Assembly: GCA_023415825.1 (NCBI GenBank)
Contig: JAEZJF010000026.1
Location: 124,001 to 188,000 of the forward strand
DNA: 64,000 bases
Origin: Bacillota bacterium
GTDB lineage: Bacteria; Bacillota; Clostridia; DSM-8532
Reading direction: 5' to 3'
Shown: one piece after another, positions 35,513 to 44,042 of the stretch
Position numbering within the stretch: the stretch's first letter is position 1
Layout: each line of letters starts with the position of its first letter
Program-made: the position numbers and the translations under genes
Notes under the pieces: generated by a model
Seen by the model: only the letters and a program-made list of their open reading frames with translations
Database searches by the model: none
Told to the model about the DNA's origin: nothing

Positions 35513-37405
35513 ATGAAAAAACTACTGTTATGCTTATTTACCCTTTCTCTGCAGATATTGATATCATGCAGTGACAACCGGACTTCATTGACTGATCCAC
35601 GAGAGGATTTGCCGGAGTCTTCGGTTTCTTCAGCGTCTCCGTCAGCTTTTCCTGTACCTGATTCTGCGTTGAATGTCACAGATGGAGACATCGTCGAGAT
35701 TAGTATCCTGGATATTGCCGGAATCAAGTTTAATAACCAGTATACAGTATACGGCACCGAACCCGGTACAACAAATATAATCGAAGAATTCAGAAGCTTT
35801 ATTACGAGCCAAGTCTACACCGAGAACAATGAGGAATGGACGGACTGGTACGATGTTTCGCTTTTGGACAGCGGTGACAAGACCCTGCTGAAGCTGGCTA
35901 TCAGCGATAAGACCATTACCTTTGACAGGGATGTGGACATTAACGGCAGCCTATATAAAAAAGATGTAAGATATGAAACAGATGAATTTCTCTATTATTA
36001 TTTGAGACATTTTACAGAGGGAAATGTAACGAGCCCGGTGGGTGTAAGCTATCCGGCTAAGGTGATGATGCCGGGTAAAGAGTATTACACCGTTGACATG
36101 ATAAATTCAGGTAGTAATACCATCAATCAACTCGAGACACAAGAAGCTCTCTATGCATTCGTCAGCAATAATTTTATGGGCAAGGAATTCGAACTCATAA
36201 GCTGCTTGCGACCTGGAGATGAAGCAATGCAGGAAGAAGAGGAAAGCACAAAAAAGACAAAAGTCATTCATTTGCAAGGCGATAGTACCTATTATATCCA
36301 GTTAAGTTCTCAGAATATATATCAGAATTTTGTAGAAGCCTTATCAATTAGACTGTACAGAGATGCTGAAACCCCCGGCACATACTGCCTTTTAACCAAT
36401 GATAAGATATTGCTTATCAAGGTGGATGAGGCTTTCGATAATGCTTTTCAACAGCTTTTCGACAATGACATGAAGTCAGCGCATAAATTGAATGTTGACG
36501 AGGTTGAGAAGCTGTTTGCCGATGATCTGTCAGAAAAAGATATGCTTGCTGAGAAGGGGTTTAGATATAGAGAGTTTATCAGCAGGAATCTAGGGATGGA
36601 AGACTATTCCGGAAGTTGGCGACCGGACGACACGCTAGAGCGGAGCACAGTAAAGCTTGGAAATGAAAAAACATACACCATGCTTACTTTAAATAATCCT
36701 TTTATGGTAAGGCTCATGTTTTTTAATGAAAAATCAGGAGCATTCATAGATTACGTAGATTTCTACACCAAAGGTGGCAATGCCTTATTCAAAATAGAAA
36801 AGGCAGGGAAAAACGTCTGGATTGTGGGAAACGACCTTGATGGATACGGGACTGGAGAATATGTGCTCAATCGGAAATGGTACACGCTGGATGATGATGG
36901 TTTAAAGCTGGCATTGAGCATGCCCTACGATAATTCTTGGTACCCGCTCTACCACTATACCGAAATCAATGCTGAGAAGATTGAGCTTGCGAAGGACAAT
37001 CCTGTGCGGTTGAAGGCGAGCTATAGCGTTGCCAAAGGCTATACACTTGAAATTGCAGATACTCCCGGAGCTAAGAATTATGAAGTAAGCATTACAGCCA
37101 ACACAAAGGTTGAATTTTTATGGGATGCAGAAAAAAGAGAATTTATTCATAACTATCCCATTGATGATATGGGCTTTATAGCGATAGATTCAGTATGTTC
37201 CGCCGAAATAGCTGAAAAATGCGGTAAAATCCTTAAGAAGGAGTATAGTCGGCTTAAATCAGCCATTCAGGCATTGGATGATCCGGGCACTGAAAAAGAG
37301 GATTTTATGATGCATCATAAAACGAGTAACTATGAGATTTTCCTCAATGATTGCCCCGAAAGCAAGGAAAAAACAGAACTGCTCCAACTTCTTTTGGAAA
37401 AGTAA
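35513..37405 (+). CDS. Lipoprotein of unknown function
   Basis: This is a 630-residue exported lipoprotein: signal MKKLLLCLFTL, then lipobox LISC with Cys at residue 19, then a Ser/Pro-rich linker (about 35-50). The remainder looks like beta-rich extracellular domain(s), with frequent Trp/Tyr/Gly-containing strands such as VWIVGNDLDGYGTGEYVLN. No family was recognised. It stands alone between lysA and a DUF2935 gene. Function unknown. Confidence 0.75.
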   Translation: MKKLLLCLFTLSLQILISCSDNRTSLTDPREDLPESSVSSASPSAFPVPDSALNVTDGDIVEISILDIAGIKFNNQYTVYGTEPGTTNIIEEFRSFITSQVYTENNEEWTDWYDVSLLDSGDKTLLKLAISDKTITFDRDVDINGSLYKKDVRYETDEFLYYYLRHFTEGNVTSPVGVSYPAKVMMPGKEYYTVDMINSGSNTINQLETQEALYAFVSNNFMGKEFELISCLRPGDEAMQEEEESTKKTKVIHLQGDSTYYIQLSSQNIYQNFVEALSIRLYRDAETPGTYCLLTNDKILLIKVDEAFDNAFQQLFDNDMKSAHKLNVDEVEKLFADDLSEKDMLAEKGFRYREFISRNLGMEDYSGSWRPDDTLERSTVKLGNEKTYTMLTLNNPFMVRLMFFNEKSGAFIDYVDFYTKGGNALFKIEKAGKNVWIVGNDLDGYGTGEYVLNRKWYTLDDDGLKLALSMPYDNSWYPLYHYTEINAEKIELAKDNPVRLKASYSVAKGYTLEIADTPGAKNYEVSITANTKVEFLWDAEKREFIHNYPIDDMGFIAIDSVCSAEIAEKCGKILKKEYSRLKSAIQALDDPGTEKEDFMMHHKTSNYEIFLNDCPESKEKTELLQLLLEK

Positions 37406-37440
37406 GCAGATGAGCGTTAAGTATACAAATGACAACAAAC

Positions 37441-37519
37441 GTGACATATTGTACGTGTAGCATATAATAAGCATATTCATAAACTGACTATAGGTAGTCC
37501 ATTTTCTTCATACCTATAG
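37441..37519 (+). promoter_or_regulatory. Promoter and inverted repeat before the DUF2935 gene
   Basis: GTGACA (37441-37446) and TATAAT (37463-37468) are 16 bp apart. Just downstream, CTATAGGTA (37488-37496) and TACCTATAG (37511-37519) form a perfect 9-bp inverted repeat with a 14-nt loop; the right arm abuts the ribosome site GGGAGG. It could be an RNA hairpin controlling access to the start or a repressor site. Confidence 0.5.
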
Positions 37520-37532
37520 GGAGGTTTTTATA

Positions 37533-38453
37533 GTGCTGACAAGCTCTGAATTCGTCAGACAATCATTGGAAACACATCTTTTCTTCGCCAGGATTATGAA
37601 AGAGCATTCCTTCTTTTTAGAGGTAGGCTTTACACCAAGGGATAGAAACTACACAAGTGAAGCGGATGCATTCCGTATGGAATTCGATAAGCTTCTTGCA
37701 GAAACAATATCACTAGCTAATGGGGTTGTCAGTCAGGATATACTAAAATCCGGAGAAATTGTAACACCTTATACGCTTAATGCCGAGATGTCCACAGTCT
37801 ATTTTACAGGTGTAAGAATACCGACACAATTAACTCAAGCTGAAGCCAGCCTTCAAGGCGGGGCCCCTGGACCGGTTAACACAGGTTTGGAGCAAAGGGT
37901 ACAAATGCTTAATCAAAGGGCCATAGGGTTGATTAGCAGGCTCATTCAATTTAAATCCAGTATTTTATCCAACGTTTTATCGTGCCGGATGTTTACAGTC
38001 AATTATCCGCTTCTGATTGATCATATTTTACGTGAAGCGAGGCTTTATTTATCCCTCATTCAAAGGCTTCAAAACAGAGACCCGATCAATGTCAAAAGAG
38101 AGGCTTTCGAACAGGAAGCATTCTGGAACAGAATCATGGCGGAACACTCAAAATTTATCCGAGGATTGCTTGACCCTACAGAAAATGCATTAATTAATAC
38201 CGCCAACAATTTTGGAAATGAATTTGATAAACTGACTAATGAGGCTCAGCAAGCTATGGATCAGACGATACCTTCCATGAATGTGACAAGGGACAGTATG
38301 AAGGCAACAAAGGAGCTTCGTGATTTTAAGGCGCAGGGGACACAAGGAATATTGGAATGCAAGATAAAATCAATCATCATTCCTTTGCTTGGCGACCATG
38401 TATTACGTGAAGCCAATCATTACCTCCATTTATTAGAAATATTTGAGCGGTAG
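37533..38453 (+). CDS. DUF2935 family protein
   Basis: This 306-residue all-helical protein belongs to DUF2935, found in Firmicutes and ferritin-like in architecture. It consists of two similar halves, each with an H-x-F-ARIMKEHS or FWNRIMAEHSKFIRG segment and a DHxLREAxxYL segment (DHILREARLYL, DHVLREANHYL); the repeated His and Glu could bind metal. The start is GTG after GGGAGG. Function unknown; possibly spore- or stress-linked. Confidence 0.85.
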   Translation: MLTSSEFVRQSLETHLFFARIMKEHSFFLEVGFTPRDRNYTSEADAFRMEFDKLLAETISLANGVVSQDILKSGEIVTPYTLNAEMSTVYFTGVRIPTQLTQAEASLQGGAPGPVNTGLEQRVQMLNQRAIGLISRLIQFKSSILSNVLSCRMFTVNYPLLIDHILREARLYLSLIQRLQNRDPINVKREAFEQEAFWNRIMAEHSKFIRGLLDPTENALINTANNFGNEFDKLTNEAQQAMDQTIPSMNVTRDSMKATKELRDFKAQGTQGILECKIKSIIIPLLGDHVLREANHYLHLLEIFER

Positions 38454-38562
38454 TTTATGAAACTAAACTTCAAAAGAGATGGGGACAGCAGGGTTGAAAT
38501 ATGGTATGATGGTAAACAATAGAATTGTGTGAACCATAAGATTAGACCATAAATAGAGTCAT

Positions 38563-38610
38563 GGGACAGGTATGCGATGCCTGCATCGTTAACTTGTCCT
38601 CCCTGTCTCA
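38563..38610 (+). promoter_or_regulatory. Structured leader of tgt with two competing stems
   Basis: GGGACAGG (38563-38570) can pair with CTTGTCC (38593-38599), closing over an inner hairpin CGATG-cctg-CATCG, or with CCTGTCTC (38602-38609); both pairings need only one G-T wobble. The two folds exclude each other. It ends 25 nt before the tgt start. No preQ1 riboswitch consensus was recognised. Confidence 0.4.
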
Positions 38611-38634
38611 TTCTTAAGATAAGTGAGGAATGAT

Positions 38635-39756
38635 ATGCCCGCAGTAAGATACGAATTAATCAAGACTTGCAAGCAATCGGGTGCAAGGCTCGGTAGGGTT
38701 CATACCCCCCACGGAAGCTTTGACACCCCTGTTTTCATGCCCGTAGGCACCCAGGCAACAGTAAAGGGAATGTCTCCGGCTGAGCTTAAAGAAATAGGAG
38801 CTAATATCATTTTGAGCAACACCTACCATCTCTTCTTAAGACCAGGCCATGAACTGGTCAAGGAAGCAGGAGGCCTACACGGCTTTATGAGCTGGGATCG
38901 CTCCATTCTGACCGACAGCGGAGGCTTTCAGGTTTTTTCCTTAAGCGATCTTCGCAATATCAAGGAGGATGGTGTGACCTTTCGCTCTCACATAGATGGT
39001 TCCAAGAAATACTTATCCCCGGAAATGTCCATCCAGGTACAAAATGCACTGGGGGCAGACATAATCATGTGTTTTGACGAATGTACACCCTACCCCTGTG
39101 AGTTCGATTATGCCAAGCGTTCCATGGAAATGACCACAAGATGGGCCAAGCGTTGCAAAGAAGCCCACGCAAGACCTGAAGAGCAGGCTCTTTTCGGCAT
39201 TGTACAGGGAAGCACCTATCCCGAGCTTCGTATAGAGAGTGCCAAGCAAATCACTGATCTGGATTTCCCCGGCTATGCCATAGGTGGACTTAGTGTCGGA
39301 GAGCCCGGTCATGTTATGAATGAGATTTTAGAGGTTACAACACCCTATTTGCCAAAGGACAAGCCCCGTTATCTGATGGGTGTGGGAAGTCCGGACTATC
39401 TCATTGACGGTGCTATTCGAGGGATTGATATGTTTGATTGCGTGCTTCCCACACGTATTGGCAGAAACGGGACAATTTTTACCTCAAAGGGAAGAGTGAT
39501 TATCCGTGACGCCAAGTATGCCCGTGATTTTTCACCCATGGATGAAAACTGTGATTGCTATGCCTGCAGAAATTTTTCTAGAGCCTATATCCGGCATTTA
39601 TTTAAATGCGGTGAGCTTTTGGGACTTCGCCTTGCGACATGGCATAATCTCAGATTTTTGATTAATCTCATGCAGGATGTCCGAAAGGCTATTGAAGAGG
39701 ACAGGCTTCTGGATTTTAGAAAGGAAGCTTTTGCCAGACTGGGGTATAAGGACTAG
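38635..39756 (+). CDS. tgt: Queuine tRNA-ribosyltransferase
   Basis: Tgt exchanges guanine at wobble position 34 of Tyr/His/Asn/Asp tRNAs for preQ1 in queuosine synthesis. Motifs: the catalytic-region LTDSGGFQVFSL, GGLSVGEP, FDCVLPTRIGRNG with the nucleophile Asp, and the zinc site CDCYACRNFSRAYIRHL. The ATG at 38635 follows GAGGAA and gives 373 residues, the usual length. It precedes yajC, an order common in Clostridia, but queA is not adjacent. Confidence 0.96.
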   Translation: MPAVRYELIKTCKQSGARLGRVHTPHGSFDTPVFMPVGTQATVKGMSPAELKEIGANIILSNTYHLFLRPGHELVKEAGGLHGFMSWDRSILTDSGGFQVFSLSDLRNIKEDGVTFRSHIDGSKKYLSPEMSIQVQNALGADIIMCFDECTPYPCEFDYAKRSMEMTTRWAKRCKEAHARPEEQALFGIVQGSTYPELRIESAKQITDLDFPGYAIGGLSVGEPGHVMNEILEVTTPYLPKDKPRYLMGVGSPDYLIDGAIRGIDMFDCVLPTRIGRNGTIFTSKGRVIIRDAKYARDFSPMDENCDCYACRNFSRAYIRHLFKCGELLGLRLATWHNLRFLINLMQDVRKAIEEDRLLDFRKEAFARLGYKD

Positions 39757-39806
39757 GGGGCAGTTGGCAATATGTGAACAAGAAGAAAACAAAATACGGG
39801 TGGTAA

Positions 39807-39835
39807 TTGCGAACAACCAATAAATACTATATAAT
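39807..39835 (+). promoter_or_regulatory. Sigma-A promoter of yajC
   Basis: TTGCGA (39807-39812), a 17-bp spacer and a perfect TATAAT (39830-39835) lie about 57 nt before the yajC start. Confidence 0.7.
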
Positions 39836-39891
39836 GTGGTATATTAAGCTAAAAAAAGCGAAAACAATCAAGGGTTATGGAGGTTTTTCCT

Positions 39892-40257
39892 ATGGAATTC
39901 TTTAGTCGTGTGTTATCAACATTTGCCGCAACCGCTGCATCTGCTACACCTGATCCCAATGCAACCGGTGCAGAGCTTGCAGGTGCAGGAGCTTGGCTTC
40001 AATTACTGATCTTTATCGTTCCTCTCGGACTTATGTACCTTATTCTTATTGTCCCGCAGCGTAAAAAGGAAAAGAAACTCAGACAGACAATTGGCAGTGC
40101 TATCGTGGGAGATTCCATTGTGACAATCGGTGGTATGGCAGGTAAGATCGTGAACATTAAAGATGACGAAATTACCTTTGAAACAAGTGTTGAAAGAACC
40201 AAGGTTACTGTTAAAAAGTGGGCCGTCAAGGAAGTTGTTAAGCCCGTTCAGTCCTAA
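39892..40257 (+). CDS. yajC: Preprotein translocase subunit YajC
   Basis: YajC is a small membrane protein associated with SecDF and the YidC/Sec translocon. After a short N-terminal region, one membrane helix (about 27-47, IFIVPLGLMYLILIVP) leads to the conserved PQRKKEKKL and VTIGGMAGKIVNI segments. The ATG at 39892 is 8 nt after GGAGG and gives 121 residues. It has its own promoter and terminator. Confidence 0.93.
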   Translation: MEFFSRVLSTFAATAASATPDPNATGAELAGAGAWLQLLIFIVPLGLMYLILIVPQRKKEKKLRQTIGSAIVGDSIVTIGGMAGKIVNIKDDEITFETSVERTKVTVKKWAVKEVVKPVQS

Positions 40258-40270
40258 TCAAGACATCTTG

Positions 40271-40294
40271 ATCCCCGGTAACCCCGGGGATTTT
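40271..40294 (+). terminator. Terminator of yajC
   Basis: ATCCCCGG pairs with CCGGGGAT over a 5-nt loop and is followed by TTTT, 13 nt after the yajC stop. Confidence 0.75.
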
Positions 40295-40302
40295 CGTTCT
40301 TT

Positions 40303-40403
40303 GGGTCGAGGCCTGTTGTGCTTTCCTACCGGAATGCACCTCTATTACGGGTCAAGGCTTGTAGTGCGTTGCCCTAGGCATCGCACCCTATTAGTGGGTG
40401 AGG
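40303..40403 (+). repeat. Tandem leader repeat, family D (two units) before rimM
   Basis: Unit 1 (40303-40348) and unit 2 (40349-40395) each begin GGGTCRAGGCYTGT and end CTATTA; a third edge GGGTGAGG (40396-40403) adjoins rimM. The variable centres both fold: GTGC-TTTCC/GGAA-GCAC in unit 1 and GTGCG-GCC/GGC-CGCAC in unit 2, each with a single mismatch. Their sequences differ but pairing is kept. The final GGTGAGG is the apparent ribosome-binding site of rimM. Confidence 0.75.
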
Positions 40404-40404
40404 T

Positions 40405-40926
40405 ATGAGTATAATGGATGACTATTTAGCAGTTGGTAAAGTGGTTAATGTTCATGGTGTCAGGGGAGAAATCAGGGTGGTGCCCATAACCTCCGATCTT
40501 TCCCGTTTCGATTACCTGTTGTTTGTAACAACGAACTGGGAGGGAAAGCCTAAAGAATTCAGGGTTACAGGGACGCGCTTCTATAAGAACCTTGTTCTTA
40601 TGAAGCTTAATGGGATAAACACCAGGGATGACGCAGAAAAGCTTAAAGGGCAGGAGCTTTTGGTGGAGCGTAAGCATGCAAGGCCCCTGGAAGAGGATGA
40701 ATACTTTATTTGTGATATCATCGGAATAGAAGTCTACGAGGAAGACATACTTTTAGGTACTCTTGAAGATGTTCTGGAGACGGGCAGCAATGATGTTTAT
40801 ATCATCAAAACCCCGGATAATAAAGAGCTATTATTGCCGGCATTGAAGTCGGTGGTTGAAAAAGTGGATATCGAAGGGAAACGCATGCAGGTAAAAGTGC
40901 CGGAGGGATTACTGGATGAGGTTTGA
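40405..40926 (+). CDS. rimM: 16S rRNA processing protein RimM
   Basis: RimM is a 30S assembly factor acting on the 3' domain of 16S rRNA. Features: AVGKVVNVHGVRGEIRV at the N terminus, a PRC-barrel second half with DVLETGSNDVYII and LLLPALKSVV. The ATG at 40405 abuts the GTGAGG of the repeat; an in-frame ATG at 40414 has better spacing (10 nt) and may be the real start. It overlaps trmD by 11 bp. Confidence 0.94.
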   Translation: MSIMDDYLAVGKVVNVHGVRGEIRVVPITSDLSRFDYLLFVTTNWEGKPKEFRVTGTRFYKNLVLMKLNGINTRDDAEKLKGQELLVERKHARPLEEDEYFICDIIGIEVYEEDILLGTLEDVLETGSNDVYIIKTPDNKELLLPALKSVVEKVDIEGKRMQVKVPEGLLDEV

Positions 40927-41731
40927 CGTCCTGACCCTGTTTCCTGAAAGCATGGATAGCTTTCTCAACGAGAGCATCATCGGACGGGCCAGAGAAAAGG
41001 GTCTCATTACAATCAATGCTGTTAATATACGTGATTTTTCCAAGGATAAGCATAGAAAAACCGACGATTACCCCTATGGCGGAGGGTCAGGAATGGTCAT
41101 GACGCCTCAACCCATCTATGATGCGTGGGAGCATGTTGTCAGGCAATCCCCCAAAAGGCCGCGAACCATTTATATGAGCCCACAGGGCAGCATCCTGACT
41201 CAAAAGACTGCAAAGAGGCTCAGGGATGAAGAACATCTGATTTTACTCTGCGGCCATTATGAAGGCGTTGACGAGCGTGTTCTTGAAGAAATCGTTGATG
41301 AAGAAATCTCCATCGGAGATTATGTTCTGACAGGCGGAGAGCTTCCCGCCATGGTGCTCATCGATTGTGTCAGCCGTCTTGTAGAGGGTGTTTTGAGCTC
41401 TGAAGATTCCTATTCCAACGAATCTCATTATAATGGTCTTCTGGAATATCCACAGTATACAAGACCACCTGAGTTTATGGGAAGAATTGTCCCCGATACT
41501 TTAATATCCGGGCATCATGCCAAAATTGAGAAATGGCGTTACCTAAAGATGCTTGAACGTACCAAGGAAAAGCGACCGGATATGTTTGCACAATATGAGA
41601 GTGAAAACCCTGAAAAGGTCCTGGACGCCTATGGGCTGTTGCCCAAGCGCAGGAGAAGAAAAAAGGCTGGTAGTGAGAATGTCTGTGAAAAAGGAACCCC
41701 TTGCATACCGGATGTCCCCTCGGACTCTTGA
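40916..41731 (+). CDS. trmD: tRNA (guanine37-N1)-methyltransferase
   Basis: TrmD methylates G37 of tRNAs reading CNN codons to prevent frameshifting, using S-adenosylmethionine in a knotted SPOUT fold. Motifs: DDYPYGGGSGMVM, LLCGHYEGVDERV, ISIGDYVLTGGELPA. At 271 residues it is longer than the usual 240-250; the extra C-terminal tail (KRRRRKKAG onward) is basic, then polar, and is encoded where the next gene overlaps by 53 bp. Confidence 0.95.
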   Translation: MRFDVLTLFPESMDSFLNESIIGRAREKGLITINAVNIRDFSKDKHRKTDDYPYGGGSGMVMTPQPIYDAWEHVVRQSPKRPRTIYMSPQGSILTQKTAKRLRDEEHLILLCGHYEGVDERVLEEIVDEEISIGDYVLTGGELPAMVLIDCVSRLVEGVLSSEDSYSNESHYNGLLEYPQYTRPPEFMGRIVPDTLISGHHAKIEKWRYLKMLERTKEKRPDMFAQYESENPEKVLDAYGLLPKRRRRKKAGSENVCEKGTPCIPDVPSDS

Positions 41732-42977
41732 TGATTTCGTAGGCCAGGAACATATTATTGGCCCTGGCAAGCTGTTAAACAGAATGATCCAGGCTGATCG
41801 CATGTCCTCCATTATACTGTTCGGGCCGCCCGGTACAGGGAAGACCTCCATTGCGCGCATTGTCGCCAATACTACCAAGGCGGCGTTTTTCAAGCTCAAT
41901 GCCGTAACAGCGGGCGTGAAGGACATTAAGCAAGTGGTAGAGGATACTCAAAATACCTTTATGAACCCCAACGGTAAATCCGTACTGTTTGTGGATGAAA
42001 TACACCGTTTCAATAAAGCGCAGCAGGATGCGCTGCTTCCTCATGTAGAGGACGGTACGGTAGTACTGATTGGAGCCACTACCGAAAACCCTTTCTTTGA
42101 AGTCAATAAAGCCCTCATTTCCCGATCTACTGTCTTTATGCTTCAACCTCTTACAAGTGAACATATCAAGAAGATTGTTCAGATGGCTGTGTCAGACAAG
42201 GAAAGAGGTCTTGGCACCCTCAGTATTGATATTGATGGGGACGCCATTACCCTTCTGGCCGAAATGTCGGGAGGAGACGCGCGTATAGCCTTAAATGCAC
42301 TGGAGCTGGCAGTTCTCACCACCGATATGAATGAGGATGGCCTATACCGGATAACTCCCGAGGTTATCATGGATTGTATCCAAAAGAAGGCCGTCCGGTT
42401 TGATAAATCGTCGGAACAGCACTATGATAATATTAGCGCTTTTATTAAGTCCATGCGGGGAAGCGATCCCGATGCGGCCCTTTTATATTTGGCAAAGGCG
42501 CTCTATGCAGGTGAAGAACCTGAATTTATGGCCCGACGCATTATGATTTGCGCTTCCGAAGATGTGGGAATGGCAAATCCCAATGCCCTGAGCGTTGCTG
42601 TTGCAGCAGCGCAGGCTGTACAAATGATTGGCATGCCCGAAGCCAGAATTATTCTGGCCCATGCGGCGGTTATGGTAGCAACCAGCCCAAAGTCAAATTC
42701 TTCTTATGTTGCAATAAAGGATGCGCTCTATGATGTCGAGCATAAAAACACCGGCGAAGCCCCCATGCATCTTAGAAACGCGGCTGCCAAAGGTATGGAA
42801 AGCCTGGGCTACGGCGTGGGCTATAAATATGCACATGACTTTCCGGGAAATATTGTGAACGACATGGAATACATGCCTGAGGAAATGCGCGGTACGCAAT
42901 ATTATTATCCCAGCGCCAATGGATATGAAGCGAAAATAAAGGAATGGCTTGAGAAAAGGCGAAATAGAAATAGATAG
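41679..42977 (+). CDS. rarA: Replication-associated recombination protein A, AAA+ ATPase
   Basis: RarA (MgsA) is a clamp-loader-like AAA+ ATPase acting at stalled replication forks. Typical N terminus PLAYRMSPRTLDDFVGQEH, Walker A GPPGTGKT (49-56), Walker B LFVDEIHRFNKAQQD and the family C-terminal DFPGNIV segment. The chosen ATG gives the usual length (432 residues) and places the first 53 bp inside trmD; starting at Met12 would reduce the overlap but lose the conserved N terminus. Confidence 0.93.
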   Translation: MSVKKEPLAYRMSPRTLDDFVGQEHIIGPGKLLNRMIQADRMSSIILFGPPGTGKTSIARIVANTTKAAFFKLNAVTAGVKDIKQVVEDTQNTFMNPNGKSVLFVDEIHRFNKAQQDALLPHVEDGTVVLIGATTENPFFEVNKALISRSTVFMLQPLTSEHIKKIVQMAVSDKERGLGTLSIDIDGDAITLLAEMSGGDARIALNALELAVLTTDMNEDGLYRITPEVIMDCIQKKAVRFDKSSEQHYDNISAFIKSMRGSDPDAALLYLAKALYAGEEPEFMARRIMICASEDVGMANPNALSVAVAAAQAVQMIGMPEARIILAHAAVMVATSPKSNSSYVAIKDALYDVEHKNTGEAPMHLRNAAAKGMESLGYGVGYKYAHDFPGNIVNDMEYMPEEMRGTQYYYPSANGYEAKIKEWLEKRRNRNR

Positions 42978-43000
42978 TTCTGTGGTAAGAGGTAAACGGT

Positions 43001-43894
43001 ATGAATACTGAGGAGCCCAATCAGAAATCACAAGACAGTTTTTCTACAGCCGGCCAAACAGAAACTCAGGTGGATGAGCATTCAAATAGCCATTATTCAA
43101 GAGGCAAGGCACTGCTTACAAAACGTAACCGCCTTCTTTCAAATGCGCTTATAGCCGTAGGGCTTTTACTTATAGTAGTCCCCTTGATTCTTACTGCTCT
43201 TAATGCCAGGAGAAACCAGGACATCATTGAGGAATATCTAAAACAATCCGAACAGGCTGTATCAGAAACAGATTTGATGCACGATGAGGATGTGGAATCC
43301 TTTTATATTCCGGAGGGAATGGCCACCAGTGCGTCTCCTGAACCGGTCACGACCTCTGAGTCTGCCATTACCACTGAACCAGGCATTACCGGTGATGCAA
43401 CTACTCCCGCAGCCATAGATTCGACTCAAACCGCGACAGCCTCGGCAAGTCCTTCCGGGCCTGAGAAAAAGCCTACAATGAGTAAAGAAGAGATTAAGAA
43501 GCGCATGAAGGGCGTTCTGATCATTGATAAAATTGATTTACGCATGGTCATTATGGATGGCGTGGATGAGGAAACCCTGCGGGTGGCAGCAGGACGAATG
43601 CCCAATACGGGAAAGTTTGATGAAATCGGAAATATCGTTCTGGCAGGCCATAGGAGTTATACCCTTGGAAAATACTTTAACCGTTTGGATGAGCTGGAGC
43701 CTGGAGATCAAATTGTTATCCAGACCTCCAAGAAGACCCTTACTTATGAGGTTTATAAAAAGCTTATTGTGGAGCCCGATGATTTTTCCATCACCAACAA
43801 AAATGATACCGATAAGATTTTGACACTTTTCACCTGCCATCCTGTAGTCATCGCTTCCCACCGATTGGTTGTTCATGCCAAGCAGGTGGAGTGA
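43001..43894 (+). CDS. Sortase family transpeptidase
   Basis: This membrane-anchored cysteine transpeptidase would cleave a sorting motif and link surface proteins to the wall or to each other. A polar N terminus with one membrane helix (about 49-67) is followed by a Thr/Ser/Pro-rich linker (about 105-160) and the sortase domain with catalytic His217 (AGHRSY), Cys279 (LFTCHP) and Arg288 (SHRLVV). It resembles class D/E sortases of Clostridia. No LPXTG-type substrate gene was seen in the window. Confidence 0.9.
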   Translation: MNTEEPNQKSQDSFSTAGQTETQVDEHSNSHYSRGKALLTKRNRLLSNALIAVGLLLIVVPLILTALNARRNQDIIEEYLKQSEQAVSETDLMHDEDVESFYIPEGMATSASPEPVTTSESAITTEPGITGDATTPAAIDSTQTATASASPSGPEKKPTMSKEEIKKRMKGVLIIDKIDLRMVIMDGVDEETLRVAAGRMPNTGKFDEIGNIVLAGHRSYTLGKYFNRLDELEPGDQIVIQTSKKTLTYEVYKKLIVEPDDFSITNKNDTDKILTLFTCHPVVIASHRLVVHAKQVE

Positions 43895-43908
43895 ATATAG
43901 CTTTACTT

Positions 43909-43941
43909 ACCCTGGATAGTTTAGATATCTGGGGTTTTTTT
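43909..43941 (+). terminator. Terminator of the trmD-sortase cluster
   Basis: ACCCTGGATA pairs with TATCTGGGGT (two G-T wobbles), followed by a seven-T run, 15 nt after the sortase stop. Confidence 0.85.
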
Positions 43942-43994
43942 ATGCTTTTTTAACGTTATTCAAATGCCCAATCAAGAAAATATAAACTGTTTTG

Positions 43995-44030
43995 TTGACT
44001 TAAAAAGTGTATTATGCATATAATACACTT
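43995..44030 (+). promoter_or_regulatory. Promoter with overlapping operator of the GntR/ABC operon
   Basis: TTGACT (43995-44000) and TATAAT (44019-44024) are 18 bp apart. An 11-bp perfect inverted repeat AAGTGTATTAT / ATAATACACTT (44005-44015 and 44020-44030) with GCAT between covers the spacer and -10. This is where an autoregulatory GntR/YtrA-type repressor would bind. Confidence 0.8.
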
Positions 44031-44042
44031 GGAGGGATCAAT

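Noticed and set aside
38454..38634. preQ1 riboswitch before tgt
   Set aside because: No known preQ1 class consensus could be recognised; only alternative stems are reported.
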